Positions 8,038 to 16,037 of a stretch of DNA of 64,000 nt are shown piece after piece. Numbering within the stretch: the stretch's first letter is position 1; each line of letters begins with the position of its first letter. Both the position numbers and the translations under genes were made by a program. The notes under the pieces are model-generated. The model searched no databases. It was not told the origin of the DNA and worked only from the letters and a program-made list of their open reading frames with translations. Source of the stretch: Kluyvera intermedia (GTDB lineage Bacteria; Pseudomonadota; Gammaproteobacteria; Enterobacterales; Enterobacteriaceae); the NCBI RefSeq assembly GCF_034424175.1, contig NZ_CP139986.1, positions 3,720,001-3,784,000 of the forward strand, read 5' to 3'.

Positions 8038-9240
8038 ATGTTTAATCAACAGCCAAGTATACAGTCGGCTACAGCTAGAAAAACCGGTCTGTCTTTTTTA
8101 CTCATTCTCAGCGCTCTGATGGCTGTGACCTCTTTATCAACCGACATTTATCTTCCCGCTATGCCGGTCATGGCAAAAGATTTACAGGGTGATGCAGAGC
8201 TGACAATTACAGGGTTCCTGATCGGTTTTTGTATTGCACAACTAATTTGGGGACCGATTAGCGATCGTTATGGGCGTCGTCTACCGCTGTTTATCGGCTT
8301 AGGTCTATTCATCATCGGTTCGGTGGGCTGCGCGTTATCAACAGATATTGTGCAAATTGTCTTCTGGCGTGTTTTTCAGGCGTTAGGTGCCTGTACCGGC
8401 CCGATGCTGGCTCGAGCCATGATCCGCGACCTGTTTAGCCGTACTCGTGCAGCACAAATGCTTTCGACACTCATGATCATCATGGCAATCGCGCCAATTG
8501 CCGGGCCACTAATCGGCGGGCAAATGATTAAATTCACTTCGTGGCACGCCATTTTCTGGCTGCTGGCAGTTATCGGAGCATTAATGTTGATGTCTTTATT
8601 CTGGTTGCCGGAGACATTACCTGCCGAAAAACGCTCACAAGCCTCCGTTACAAAAGCCTTTCACAACTACTATGCCTTACTAACCAACGCCAAATACATG
8701 CGTTTCACGCTGTGCCTGACGTTCTACTACGTTGCAGCCTACGCCTTTATTACCGGCTCTCCGTTTGTGTACATCACGTACTTTGGTGTAGATCCGCAGC
8801 ATTATGGTTGGCTGTTTGCGGTAAACATTGTGGGATTGATGGCAGTAAGTATGGTCAACAGACGCCTGGTTCACCGTTATCCATTGGAAACGTTGCTCAG
8901 GAATGCCGTATTCATCGCCACTATTGCGGCAATTGTGCTGGCGGTTACAACCGGCCTGGGCGTAGGTGGAATGACCGTAATTGTCGGTGCTGTATTCGTG
9001 TTCTTCTCTATGAATGGCATCATCGCAGCAACATCCACGGCTTGCGCACTAGACGCAGTGCCTAATGTGGCTGGCTCCGCATCGGCGCTAATGGGCGCAT
9101 TACAATACGGCAGCGGCATCATCTCTTCACTGCTTCTTGCTCTGTTCAGTGACGGTACACCATGGACGATGGGCTGGATAATTGCGTTGTTTACAGCAGC
9201 CAGCGCCTTGATGGCACTGACCGTTCAGATAAAAAAATAA
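8038..9240 (+). CDS. Bcr/CflA-type MFS drug exporter
   Basis: A 400-residue inner-membrane proton-driven exporter with 12 predicted membrane segments. The DHA1 hallmarks are visible: TDIYLPAMP in helix 1 (acidic residue as in Bcr and MdfA relatives), the loop 2-3 motif GPISDRYGRR and the motif C-like APIAGPLIGG in helix 5. Family members export chloramphenicol, bicyclomycin, dipeptides or other small compounds; the substrate here cannot be decided. It is a single-gene unit closed by a hairpin terminator at 9380. Its place within a redox/detoxification cluster suggests removal of a toxic compound or a metabolite made by its neighbours. Confidence 0.9.
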   Translation: MFNQQPSIQSATARKTGLSFLLILSALMAVTSLSTDIYLPAMPVMAKDLQGDAELTITGFLIGFCIAQLIWGPISDRYGRRLPLFIGLGLFIIGSVGCALSTDIVQIVFWRVFQALGACTGPMLARAMIRDLFSRTRAAQMLSTLMIIMAIAPIAGPLIGGQMIKFTSWHAIFWLLAVIGALMLMSLFWLPETLPAEKRSQASVTKAFHNYYALLTNAKYMRFTLCLTFYYVAAYAFITGSPFVYITYFGVDPQHYGWLFAVNIVGLMAVSMVNRRLVHRYPLETLLRNAVFIATIAAIVLAVTTGLGVGGMTVIVGAVFVFFSMNGIIAATSTACALDAVPNVAGSASALMGALQYGSGIISSLLLALFSDGTPWTMGWIIALFTAASALMALTVQIKK

Positions 9241-9379
9241 CCACCACACATCCACCACGCTTATGAATTTAACTCATAGCGCCTATTTAAGCAGCGTAAT
9301 TATCTTTAACCGCAACTTCGTTAATCTGGGTCTATCGCGTGAATACGCAAACGGAAAGTGGCGATAGCTCATGGACATA

Positions 9380-9406
9380 CCCCAGCCTGCAAGGCTGGGG
9401 CTTTAT
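9380..9406 (+). terminator. Rho-independent-like terminator of the exporter gene
   Basis: An 8-bp GC-rich stem (CCCCAGCC/GGCTGGGG, 5-base loop) followed by CTTTATT. It lies just before the convergent hydrolase gene. Confidence 0.7.
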
Positions 9407-9416
9407 TGGAGGCTAA

Positions 9417-10466
9417 CTAAATATTCTTATCGAAGAATACGTCTAACTTTTGCATTGCCTCATCAACATATTTGGGCACCCAATACGTTTCGATATGGGT
9501 AGCGCCATCGATCAGGAAGAGTTCTTTGTCCTTCGTACCGGTGGCTTTCGCGAACGCATCTTCCGTCATATAGAGCGTATCCGCTTTTGTACCGGCAATC
9601 ATCAGCAGCGGTTTATTGATGAGATTGATATGGTCCGTGACGTCAAAGCTCATCAAATCTAACAGGCTGCTGGTGGTGTATTTAAACGTGGAGTTCGGGT
9701 GCGCGTGGGTTTTCCAGTAGTACTCGTAGCCCTGGCGATACAAGGCAAAAGGTAATTTAGCAATCTGTTCATCAGTGAGGTTGGCATCGCCGGAGTAAAG
9801 CACTTCTCCTCCGGCGGCTTCCTGAGCACGTGCGTCAGATGCCTGCTGAAGACGCTGCTGGATAGTATCCAGCTGTGAATCCTGCATACCGTTGCGGCGC
9901 ACAAGGCCTGAATTAAACATGCTGATGGTGGCTATCGATTTAAACCGCTTGTCAGTTTCAGCCGCAACAAGTGAATACCCGCCGCCTCCGCAAATACCCA
10001 GTAGACCAAGGCGGGCGGTATCTACACCAGGATACTGGCTGATGTAGTCAGCCATGCCGTGGATATCCTCAATGCGATTAGCGGGTTTATCCACGCTGCG
10101 CGGCATCCCGCCGCTAGCGCCCTGATACGCAGCATCGGCGGTAATCGTGATGTAGCCCTGCTCGGCGAGACGCTGGGCATACAACCCGGCGACCTGTTCT
10201 TTTACGCCGCCATTAGGATGTGCAACCACCACGGTCGGGTATTTTTTGGCGGGATCGTAGTTAGCAGGGGTATAGACATTCGCAGCGATCTGGATGCCAT
10301 GCAGATCGTATTTCACGGGGTGAATGTTGACCTTACCTTTGACGTTCTCAGTAATGGCACCGTCATAAACGAGTGTGAAGGAATTTTTTTTGTAATCAGC
10401 CGCATTGACTGAGGTCACCCCAGCCATTGCCGTGAGTAGCATTGCACTGATAAGCGTGAATTTCAT
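9417..10466 (-). CDS. Exported alpha/beta hydrolase, dienelactone-hydrolase-like
   Basis: A 349-residue protein with a Sec signal peptide (residues 1-22, ending SVNA) and an alpha/beta hydrolase fold. The nucleophile elbow reads GICGGGG with cysteine in place of serine, as in dienelactone hydrolases; the acid is probably the Asp in AGTKAD and the histidine lies in GATHIETY. YcjY-type proteins are the nearest family I recall. A good ribosome site (GGGAGAGACC) precedes the ATG. It is divergent from the Tat-signal reductase at 10716; the shared 250-base region carries a cluster of TGACA/TGTCA sites, so both are candidates for control by the two-component system. The substrate is unknown; an ester or lactone in the periplasm is inferred. 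Confidence 0.85.
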   Translation of the reverse strand: MKFTLISAMLLTAMAGVTSVNAADYKKNSFTLVYDGAITENVKGKVNIHPVKYDLHGIQIAANVYTPANYDPAKKYPTVVVAHPNGGVKEQVAGLYAQRLAEQGYITITADAAYQGASGGMPRSVDKPANRIEDIHGMADYISQYPGVDTARLGLLGICGGGGYSLVAAETDKRFKSIATISMFNSGLVRRNGMQDSQLDTIQQRLQQASDARAQEAAGGEVLYSGDANLTDEQIAKLPFALYRQGYEYYWKTHAHPNSTFKYTTSSLLDLMSFDVTDHINLINKPLLMIAGTKADTLYMTEDAFAKATGTKDKELFLIDGATHIETYWVPKYVDEAMQKLDVFFDKNI

Positions 10467-10545
10467 GGTCTCTCCCGATGAGTGTCGGCCTGGTTATTCA
10501 GGCTCGCGGAATCAAATTTGCAGGCTCAGATTAGGCGGAGAGGGC

Positions 10546-10625
10546 TGTCAGCATCGTGACAGAAAAATAACATTTTTGTCAGGAAACGGACTGGGATGGA
10601 TAAGTGTTTCTGACAGCGCTGTCAG
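10546..10625. promoter_or_regulatory. Predicted response-regulator box cluster B between divergent genes
   Basis: A perfect 16-base palindrome CTGACAGCGCTGTCAG at 10610-10625 contains TGACA-N4-TGTCA. Upstream half-sites are TGTCA at 10546, TGACA at 10557 and TGTCA at 10577. The region lies between the exported hydrolase (minus strand) and the Tat-signal reductase/two-component operon (plus strand), suggesting autoregulation. Binding is inferred, not shown. Confidence 0.6.
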
Positions 10626-10715
10626 GTAACCGTCAGCTTTATGTTGGCAATCAGAAGGCAGAATGGTCTCGCTTAAATGAGATTCACGTTCAATTTTCTG
10701 AGAAAGGAGCAATCA

Positions 10716-11882
10716 ATGAAAAGCCAGAATGACCCAACAATGCCAGAGCGACGCAAGCTATTAGTCGCCGGAGCGGGCATTGCCGCCGCCTCACTGATTC
10801 CGCACGTATCAGCGGCGAGCCAATCATCTCAGGTAGATTCATCCAGACAAACCCGCCAACGCAATGCTGCTCCAGGCAAGCGTAAACTCGGGCAACTGGA
10901 GGTTTCTGCCGTCGGCCTGGGCGTACAGAACATGAGCCGCAAATACGACACGTCCGTTCCCTTGCGTCCCGAGATGATCAATATCATCCACCGGGCATTT
11001 GATGAAGGAGTCACGCTCTTCGACGCCGCTGAAGCCTACGGCCCGTTTGAAGTTGAAAAAATTCTCGGTGAAGGCGTCGCCCCGTTCAGGGACAAAATCG
11101 TTATCGCCACTAAGTTTGGCTGGAACATTGACCAACAAACGGGTAAGCGTCTGCCGGGCCTTAACAGCAGGCCGGAGCATATAAAGCAAGTCGTCGAGAA
11201 CATGCTCAAACGCCTGCGTACCGATCGTATCGACTTACTGTATCAACACCGTGTTGATCCGCAGATCCCAATCGAAGATGTCGCCGGCGCGGTGAAAGAT
11301 TTAATGGATCAAGGGAAAGTCCTGCACTGGGGGCTGTCTGAAATGGGCATCAACACATTGAGACGCGCCCATGCAGCATTACCCGTGACCGCCGTACAAA
11401 GTGAATACTCCATGCTCTGGCGCGGCCCTGAAAAGCAGGTCCTTCCGGTGTGTGAAGAGCTGGGCATTGGCTTTGTGCCATGGAGCCCACTCGGCGTGCA
11501 GTTTTTAACGGGCTGGATTGATGAGAATACCCGGTTTGCTACCGGTGATTTTCGTGCGACAGAAACGCGCTTCTCGCCTGAAAATCTGCCACACAACTTA
11601 CAGCTGGTTGAACTACTGAAATCCTGGGCAATAAGAAAAAATGCCGCCCCAGGACAAATTGCTCTGGCATGGCTCCTGGCGCGTAAACCCTGGATTGTTC
11701 CCATCCCTGGCACCACCAATAAAGACCATATGCTGCAAAACACTGCGGCTACCGGTGTGTCACTGACTCTCGCCGAGATGACCGAGCTCACCCGCTCACT
11801 GGATACCATCACTATCCAGGGGCAACGTCTGCCGGATGCCGTGCAGGTTTATTCCGATGTTGAAGCACCGTTGAAAAGTTAA
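10716..11882 (+). CDS. Aldo/keto reductase with twin-arginine signal
   Basis: A 388-residue aldo/keto reductase carrying an N-terminal Tat-type signal (PERRKLLVAG followed by a hydrophobic stretch ending HVSAAS). The catalytic set is present in FDAAEAYGPF (Asp, Tyr), ATKFGW (Lys) and YQHRVD (His), and the cofactor segment IVPIPGTTNKDHM is retained. I chose the ATG at 10716 because AAAGGAG stands eight bases upstream; 10677 would place 13 extra residues before the signal. Its barrel is very like the cytosolic paralogue at 4516-5505, so the exported form probably arose by duplication plus signal acquisition. Export of a folded NADP-enzyme is unusual, since the periplasm has no known NADPH regeneration. 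The response regulator starts 14 bases downstream, suggesting one operon. Confidence 0.88.
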   Translation: MKSQNDPTMPERRKLLVAGAGIAAASLIPHVSAASQSSQVDSSRQTRQRNAAPGKRKLGQLEVSAVGLGVQNMSRKYDTSVPLRPEMINIIHRAFDEGVTLFDAAEAYGPFEVEKILGEGVAPFRDKIVIATKFGWNIDQQTGKRLPGLNSRPEHIKQVVENMLKRLRTDRIDLLYQHRVDPQIPIEDVAGAVKDLMDQGKVLHWGLSEMGINTLRRAHAALPVTAVQSEYSMLWRGPEKQVLPVCEELGIGFVPWSPLGVQFLTGWIDENTRFATGDFRATETRFSPENLPHNLQLVELLKSWAIRKNAAPGQIALAWLLARKPWIVPIPGTTNKDHMLQNTAATGVSLTLAEMTELTRSLDTITIQGQRLPDAVQVYSDVEAPLKS

Positions 11883-11896
11883 GAGGAAATCCCGTT

Positions 11897-12577
11897 ATGC
11901 GCCTGTTGTTAGTCGAAGATGAAGAAAAAACGTCAACCTATCTCAACCGTGCGTTGAGCGAGTCTGGATTTACGGTAGATGTCTCTGCAGATGGCGCGGA
12001 AGGTCTTCATTACGCGCTAGAGTTCGACTACGACGCGATAATACTGGATGTGATGCTGCCGGGGATGGATGGCTACCGTGTACTTGAGGGTGTGCGAGCA
12101 GCTAAACAGACGCCGGTGCTGATGCTCTCGGCACGCGGCTCGGTCGACGAGCGAGTTAAAGGGCTTCGTCTTGGCGCGGATGATTATCTGCCCAAGCCCT
12201 TTTCGCTTATTGAACTGGTGGCGCGTATTCAGGCGCTGGTGCGTCGTCGCGCTACGGATGGCGCAGACATTACCCAACTGCAAATTCACGATCTGCATCT
12301 CGACCTGCTGGCTCGCCGGGTATTTCGCGCCGGAACACGGCTGGAGCTGACCGCGAAAGAGTTTTCCCTGTTGAGCCTTCTTGCCCGACACCAAGGAGAG
12401 ATTCTGTCAAAGATGATGATAGCTGAGCAGATATGGGACATGAATTTTGACAGCGACGCCAACGTGGTTGAAGTGGCCATTAAACGACTTCGAGCCAAAG
12501 TGGATGCGCCGTTCGATATCAAGCTATTACATACCGTTCGTGGCATGGGGTATGTCCTCGAAGTCCGGTCCGAATAA
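11897..12577 (+). CDS. OmpR-family response regulator (CusR/HprR-like)
   Basis: A 226-residue DNA-binding response regulator. The receiver domain shows D8/E9, phospho-acceptor D51, S78 and K100 (YLPKPF); the OmpR winged helix occupies about 128-223, with the recognition region DSDANVVEVAIKRLRAKVD close to CusR and HprR of E. coli. Those relatives bind a palindrome of two 5-base arms spaced by 4 bases; the same geometry with TGACA arms recurs three times in this cluster, so it is the likely binder (inference). AGAGGAAA precedes the start. It lies between the Tat-signal reductase and its kinase in a tight operon. Signals sensed by relatives are copper (CusRS) or oxidants such as hydrogen peroxide and HOCl (HprRS). 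Confidence 0.92.
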   Translation: MRLLLVEDEEKTSTYLNRALSESGFTVDVSADGAEGLHYALEFDYDAIILDVMLPGMDGYRVLEGVRAAKQTPVLMLSARGSVDERVKGLRLGADDYLPKPFSLIELVARIQALVRRRATDGADITQLQIHDLHLDLLARRVFRAGTRLELTAKEFSLLSLLARHQGEILSKMMIAEQIWDMNFDSDANVVEVAIKRLRAKVDAPFDIKLLHTVRGMGYVLEVRSE

Positions 12578-12592
12578 ATGAAGGGGATAAGC

Positions 12593-14050
12593 ATGCCTAA
12601 ACGTTCCATCTCCGTTCATCTAGCGCTGATGTTTGCCTTATCCGCGCTGCTGATTGTGTCCGTTATCGGTATCCTGCTCAGAAGCTCCTTGCATGACTCT
12701 TTGCAAAAGCAGATGCACAACGAACTGTTGTTCCGCGAATCATTAATGAGCCCGTGGATCACTGCACGAACGTCGGCTGACGGCTGGTCAACGCTTGCCA
12801 ATAAATTTACCGTATTAACCAATTCTGAAGGTGAGCGCGTTCGCTACTGGATAGTGAGCGATAACCCGCGCTTTAGCATGGGGGGAACACCACCGGTAGG
12901 GGTTCAGTGGTCTTCTTTGCAGGAGGGCTTTAATAAAGTACCCGGCGCATCGGAAGGCGCATGCTCACTGTTTCTGTTAGTGAAAAAGATCCCCGCCAAC
13001 GGTGACAGACCTGAGCTGCGCTATATTGTTGCCATCGACTCCACGCCATATATGGGCACACTGAATGCCTTCACCCGGACGTTGCTAATCATAGCCGCAC
13101 TGGGCGTCGTGATTGTCGCCTTGCTGGGATACATCGTATCAAGGATCGGTCTTCGTCCCGTTGAAGCACTCAGTAAAGAGGCCCAGCATCTCGCGCCGGG
13201 AGACCATAGTCAGCGCCTGAATACCCGCGCATTGCCCGAAGAACTACAGCAACTGGCATCATCATTTAATGGCGTGTTAGCGCGTCAGGAAATCGCCTGG
13301 CGGCAGCTCGAAAGCTTTAATGCCGATGTTGCGCATGAACTCCGTACCCCACTGACTAACCTGATTGGTCAGACGCAGTTAGGGCTATCACGCCGACGCT
13401 CACAGGATGAACTGGAAGAGTTATTGGGCTCTAACCTGGAAGAACTGGAACGCATGACGTCTATCGTTAACGACATGCTGTTCCTGTCTCATGCTCACGC
13501 GGGCGAACATGCTTCCCAACTTACCCAGGTGTCCCTGCGAGAAGAAACCCTGAAAACAGCGGAGTATGTTGAACCCTCATTTGCGGAAAAACAGCTTTCT
13601 CTGGATGTGGAGGGGGACATCACCGCGCATATCGACCGGCGGTTGTTCCACCGCTCACTGGCTAATTTACTGGAAAACAGCGCAAGACATTCCCCCTCCA
13701 ACAGCACGGTTACGGTGCGCTTAAGCAAAAAAGGTCATCAGGCCTGTGTTGAAGTTTCAAACCCGGGCGATCCGATAGCACCAGAGCACTTACACCGACT
13801 TTTCGAGCGCTTTTATCGCGTTGACACCTCCCGGGCCAGGAGTGATACCCATCATGGGCTGGGCCTGTCGATTGTACGCGCCGTCGCCATTATGCACCGG
13901 GGAGATGTCTTTGCCCGTAGTGGAAGTGGCATCAATACTTTCGGCCTCACCTTTGCGATACAAGCGGATAAAGCGGCGGGCAATGCTCAATCCGACGCTG
14001 AACCGGGACCAGGGTTAACTGACAGAATTGTCAGGGGGGCGTCAGCCTGA
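12593..14050 (+). CDS. Heavy-metal/oxidant-type sensor histidine kinase (CusS/HprS-like)
   Basis: A 485-residue inner-membrane kinase. Membrane segments at about 10-29 and 163-185 flank a periplasmic sensor of about 130 residues. HAMP follows, then the phosphorylated histidine H248 in FNADVAHELRTPL, and the ATPase domain with N (LLENSARHS), G1 (NPGDPIAP), F (FERFYR) and G2 (HHGLGLSIV) boxes. The start at 12593 has AAGGGGA at proper spacing; an ATG directly after the regulator stop (12578) would add five residues. The sensor loop shows no obvious metal-binding His/Met cluster, and a single Cys in it (EGACSL). The ligand is unknown. The 3' end contains predicted box C for the downstream genes. 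Confidence 0.9.
   Translation: MPKRSISVHLALMFALSALLIVSVIGILLRSSLHDSLQKQMHNELLFRESLMSPWITARTSADGWSTLANKFTVLTNSEGERVRYWIVSDNPRFSMGGTPPVGVQWSSLQEGFNKVPGASEGACSLFLLVKKIPANGDRPELRYIVAIDSTPYMGTLNAFTRTLLIIAALGVVIVALLGYIVSRIGLRPVEALSKEAQHLAPGDHSQRLNTRALPEELQQLASSFNGVLARQEIAWRQLESFNADVAHELRTPLTNLIGQTQLGLSRRRSQDELEELLGSNLEELERMTSIVNDMLFLSHAHAGEHASQLTQVSLREETLKTAEYVEPSFAEKQLSLDVEGDITAHIDRRLFHRSLANLLENSARHSPSNSTVTVRLSKKGHQACVEVSNPGDPIAPEHLHRLFERFYRVDTSRARSDTHHGLGLSIVRAVAIMHRGDVFARSGSGINTFGLTFAIQADKAAGNAQSDAEPGPGLTDRIVRGASA
14020..14033. promoter_or_regulatory. Predicted response-regulator box C (TGACA-N4-TGTCA)
   Basis: TGACAGAATTGTCA, extended to CTGACA-GAAT-TGTCAG, lies inside the end of the kinase gene, about 85 bases before the cupin start. 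A second short palindrome (CGTCAGCCTGACG, 14039-14051) overlaps the kinase stop codon. It could drive the cupin-to-flavodoxin genes from an internal promoter (inference). Confidence 0.55.
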
Positions 14051-14114
14051 CGTCATCATACTCTCGATAAAATCATCGCAGGCAATCCCCTCTTCATTGA
14101 TAAGGACGCTTTGC

Positions 14115-14594
14115 ATGATTAGACATTTACGTTACCTCGGGCTGTTACTGCCCCTCTTCACATTTTCATCCTGGGCAGCGGAGCAAAATCCTGCTGTCCA
14201 TATCGCCCCCGCAGGAAGTCAGAACGCGGTGTATGGGCCCGCCGAGAACTTTACCGGTCGCGTCAGGGTTGATCCTCTCTTCAAACCGGATAACGACATC
14301 CCTGTTTCCGGGGCTTATGTCACGTTTGAACCCGGTGCGCGTTCCGCCTGGCATACGCATCCGGCAGGTCAGCGGCTGATTGTGACCTCGGGTGTTGGGC
14401 TCACCCAACAAGAAGGCCAGCCGGTGCAGGTTATCCGCGCCGGTGACGTTGTCTCTTGCCCGGCGGGCGTCAAACACTGGCACGGGGCTGCTCCCGGCAG
14501 CGCGATGACGCATCTGGCGATAACCGGGATTGTGGATGGCAAAAGCGTTAACTGGATGGAGAAAGTGACAGATGAACAATACCACTCCCATTAA
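14115..14594 (+). CDS. Exported cupin-domain protein
   Basis: A 159-residue single-cupin protein with a Sec signal peptide (about residues 1-19, ending SSWA). Cupin motif 1 appears as GARSAWHTHPAGQ with an HxH metal pair and Gln where Glu is usual; motif 2 as GDVVSCPAGVKHWHG with the third histidine. Cupins of this type are often fused to or neighbours of carboxymuconolactone decarboxylase proteins, exactly as here. The ATG at 14115 has AAGGA eight bases upstream and is followed by a clean signal peptide; the open frame extends upstream to 14028 without support. Its 3' end overlaps the next gene by 23 bases, so the pair is translationally linked. Confidence 0.85.
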   Translation: MIRHLRYLGLLLPLFTFSSWAAEQNPAVHIAPAGSQNAVYGPAENFTGRVRVDPLFKPDNDIPVSGAYVTFEPGARSAWHTHPAGQRLIVTSGVGLTQQEGQPVQVIRAGDVVSCPAGVKHWHGAAPGSAMTHLAITGIVDGKSVNWMEKVTDEQYHSH

Positions 14595-15333
14595 AGCATT
14601 GGCGGCAGCGGTACTGCTGACCTTTGGTTTTGGTCTCACGGCACATGCTGCACCCGGCAACAAAGGAGCCTCAGAAATGAACCTCGAACAAGCGGTTTCA
14701 GATACGCTGTCAGCCCGCCAGCATGCTATCCCGTTGATTGCGGCATCGATGGCCAGCAGTCAGATGGATAAGCTGAATGCAGCCCTGAATCAGGGGCTTG
14801 ACGCCGGGCTCACGATAAACGAAACCAAAGAGATTCTCGTCCAGCTTTATGCCTATACGGGATTCCCCCGTAGCCTGAATGCACTTAGTGAATTGATGAA
14901 GGTCGTCGAAGCACGTAAACAACGTGGTATCAAAGACCTTGAGGGTAAAGAGCCGGTTGCCCCGATCCCTGTCGGGGATGAACTTCGCCGTGTCGGTACA
15001 GCAAACCAGACAAAAATCTCAGGCGCTCCCGTCCAGGGCCCGCTGTTTGATTTTGCCCCAGTGATTAACCAGTACCTGCAAACGCATCTGTTTGGCGATA
15101 TTTTCGCCCGGGATAACCTCGACTGGCAAAGCCGCGAGCTGGCAACGGTTGGCGCATTAGCGGCAACGCCAGGCGTTGAATCACAACTGCTGTCGCATAC
15201 CCGAGCCAGCATGCGGGTCGGCCTGACTGCCGCGCAGTTGCGCCAACTGGCACTGGTGCTGCGTGAACATGGCGAAAGTGATGCAGCCACGCGAGCTGAA
15301 AAGGCGCTACAGCAGGCGCTCGCAAACCATTAG
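14572..15333 (+). CDS. Exported carboxymuconolactone decarboxylase-family protein
   Basis: A 253-residue protein with a Sec signal peptide (residues 1-26, ending TAHAA) and two repeats of the carboxymuconolactone decarboxylase/AhpD helical fold: about 45-115 (TKEILVQLYAYTGFPRSLNAL) and about 165-245 (DWQSRELATVGALAATPG). No CxxC peroxidatic pair is visible, so AhpD-type peroxidase activity is unlikely; a decarboxylase, isomerase or oxidoreductase role is possible. It overlaps the cupin gene by 23 bases and precedes the flavodoxin gene by 12. A 197-base internal block (14950-15146) occurs a second time, about 96 percent identical, in the scar at 3252-3448. Confidence 0.85.
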   Translation: MNNTTPIKALAAAVLLTFGFGLTAHAAPGNKGASEMNLEQAVSDTLSARQHAIPLIAASMASSQMDKLNAALNQGLDAGLTINETKEILVQLYAYTGFPRSLNALSELMKVVEARKQRGIKDLEGKEPVAPIPVGDELRRVGTANQTKISGAPVQGPLFDFAPVINQYLQTHLFGDIFARDNLDWQSRELATVGALAATPGVESQLLSHTRASMRVGLTAAQLRQLALVLREHGESDAATRAEKALQQALANH

Positions 15334-15345
15334 GAGTAGTTGGCT

Positions 15346-15930
15346 ATGGAGCATAATCCCACTCGCCGAATGTTAATCACCGCGCTTGCCGGACTGACGC
15401 TGGCGAACGTTTCTTTTGCATCAGCTGCGACCGGAAACGCCAACGTGCAGGGTAAAAGCCGTGTTCTGGTGGCGTACTTTTCCCGCAGTGGAAATACACG
15501 GGTCATTGCGGGCGTCATTCACCGTAGCCTCAACACCGACCTGTTTGAAATCGAACCGGCAACGCCTTATCCAGAAGACTATTTCCAGACCGTAGAGCAG
15601 GCGAAAAATGAGCGTGAGCGAGGAGTCAAACCGGCATTAAAAAATAGCGTTGCAGATATCTCACGCTACGAGACCGTGTATTTAGGCTTTCCGATCTGGG
15701 GGACCAGCGTGCCGCCTGTCGTGCAAGCATTTCTCAGCAGCCACAACCTTGCGGGCAAATTACTCATCCCCTTTATGACTCACGGCGGCTACGGTAAAGG
15801 AGACAGCGACGACATCCTTACCCGCCTCGCCCCAATTGCACGTCGGGAAAAACCGCTGGTTATTGAATGCGACCAGGAGCGAAGAACCACTGAAACGGTC
15901 ACCAGCTGGTTAGAGACAACACGCAGTTAA
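15346..15930 (+). CDS. Tat-signal flavodoxin-like protein
   Basis: A 194-residue flavodoxin-fold protein. The N-terminus contains a twin-arginine motif (PTRRMLITALAG) and a signal ending SFASAA, consistent with export after FMN loading in the cytoplasm. The FMN phosphate loop is VAYFSRSGNTR, and the aromatic stacking region LGFPIWGTSVPP matches long-chain flavodoxin_4-type proteins. The ATG at 15346 has AGGAG nine bases upstream; a TTG two codons earlier is too close to it. As the last intact gene in the run cupin-decarboxylase-flavodoxin, it probably carries electrons to or from its neighbours in the periplasm (inference). Exported flavodoxins are uncommon. Confidence 0.85.
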   Translation: MEHNPTRRMLITALAGLTLANVSFASAATGNANVQGKSRVLVAYFSRSGNTRVIAGVIHRSLNTDLFEIEPATPYPEDYFQTVEQAKNERERGVKPALKNSVADISRYETVYLGFPIWGTSVPPVVQAFLSSHNLAGKLLIPFMTHGGYGKGDSDDILTRLAPIARREKPLVIECDQERRTTETVTSWLETTRS

Positions 15931-16037
15931 TCGTCCGCATTCATGAGTCTGCCAAATAAGGGCAATCAGGGGTGCTAAATAATTAACGCTGACAACTCAG
16001 ATATGATTGAACGGCAAACATAACAGAGGATGTAATC

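Noticed and set aside
7765..8049. 94-codon minus-strand open frame
   Set aside because: No ribosome site or family; it overlaps the exporter start. Left as an unassigned gap.
15931..16037. A fourth TGACA palindrome upstream of the broken hydrolase
   Set aside because: Only one half-site (CTGACAACTCAG); the second arm does not match.
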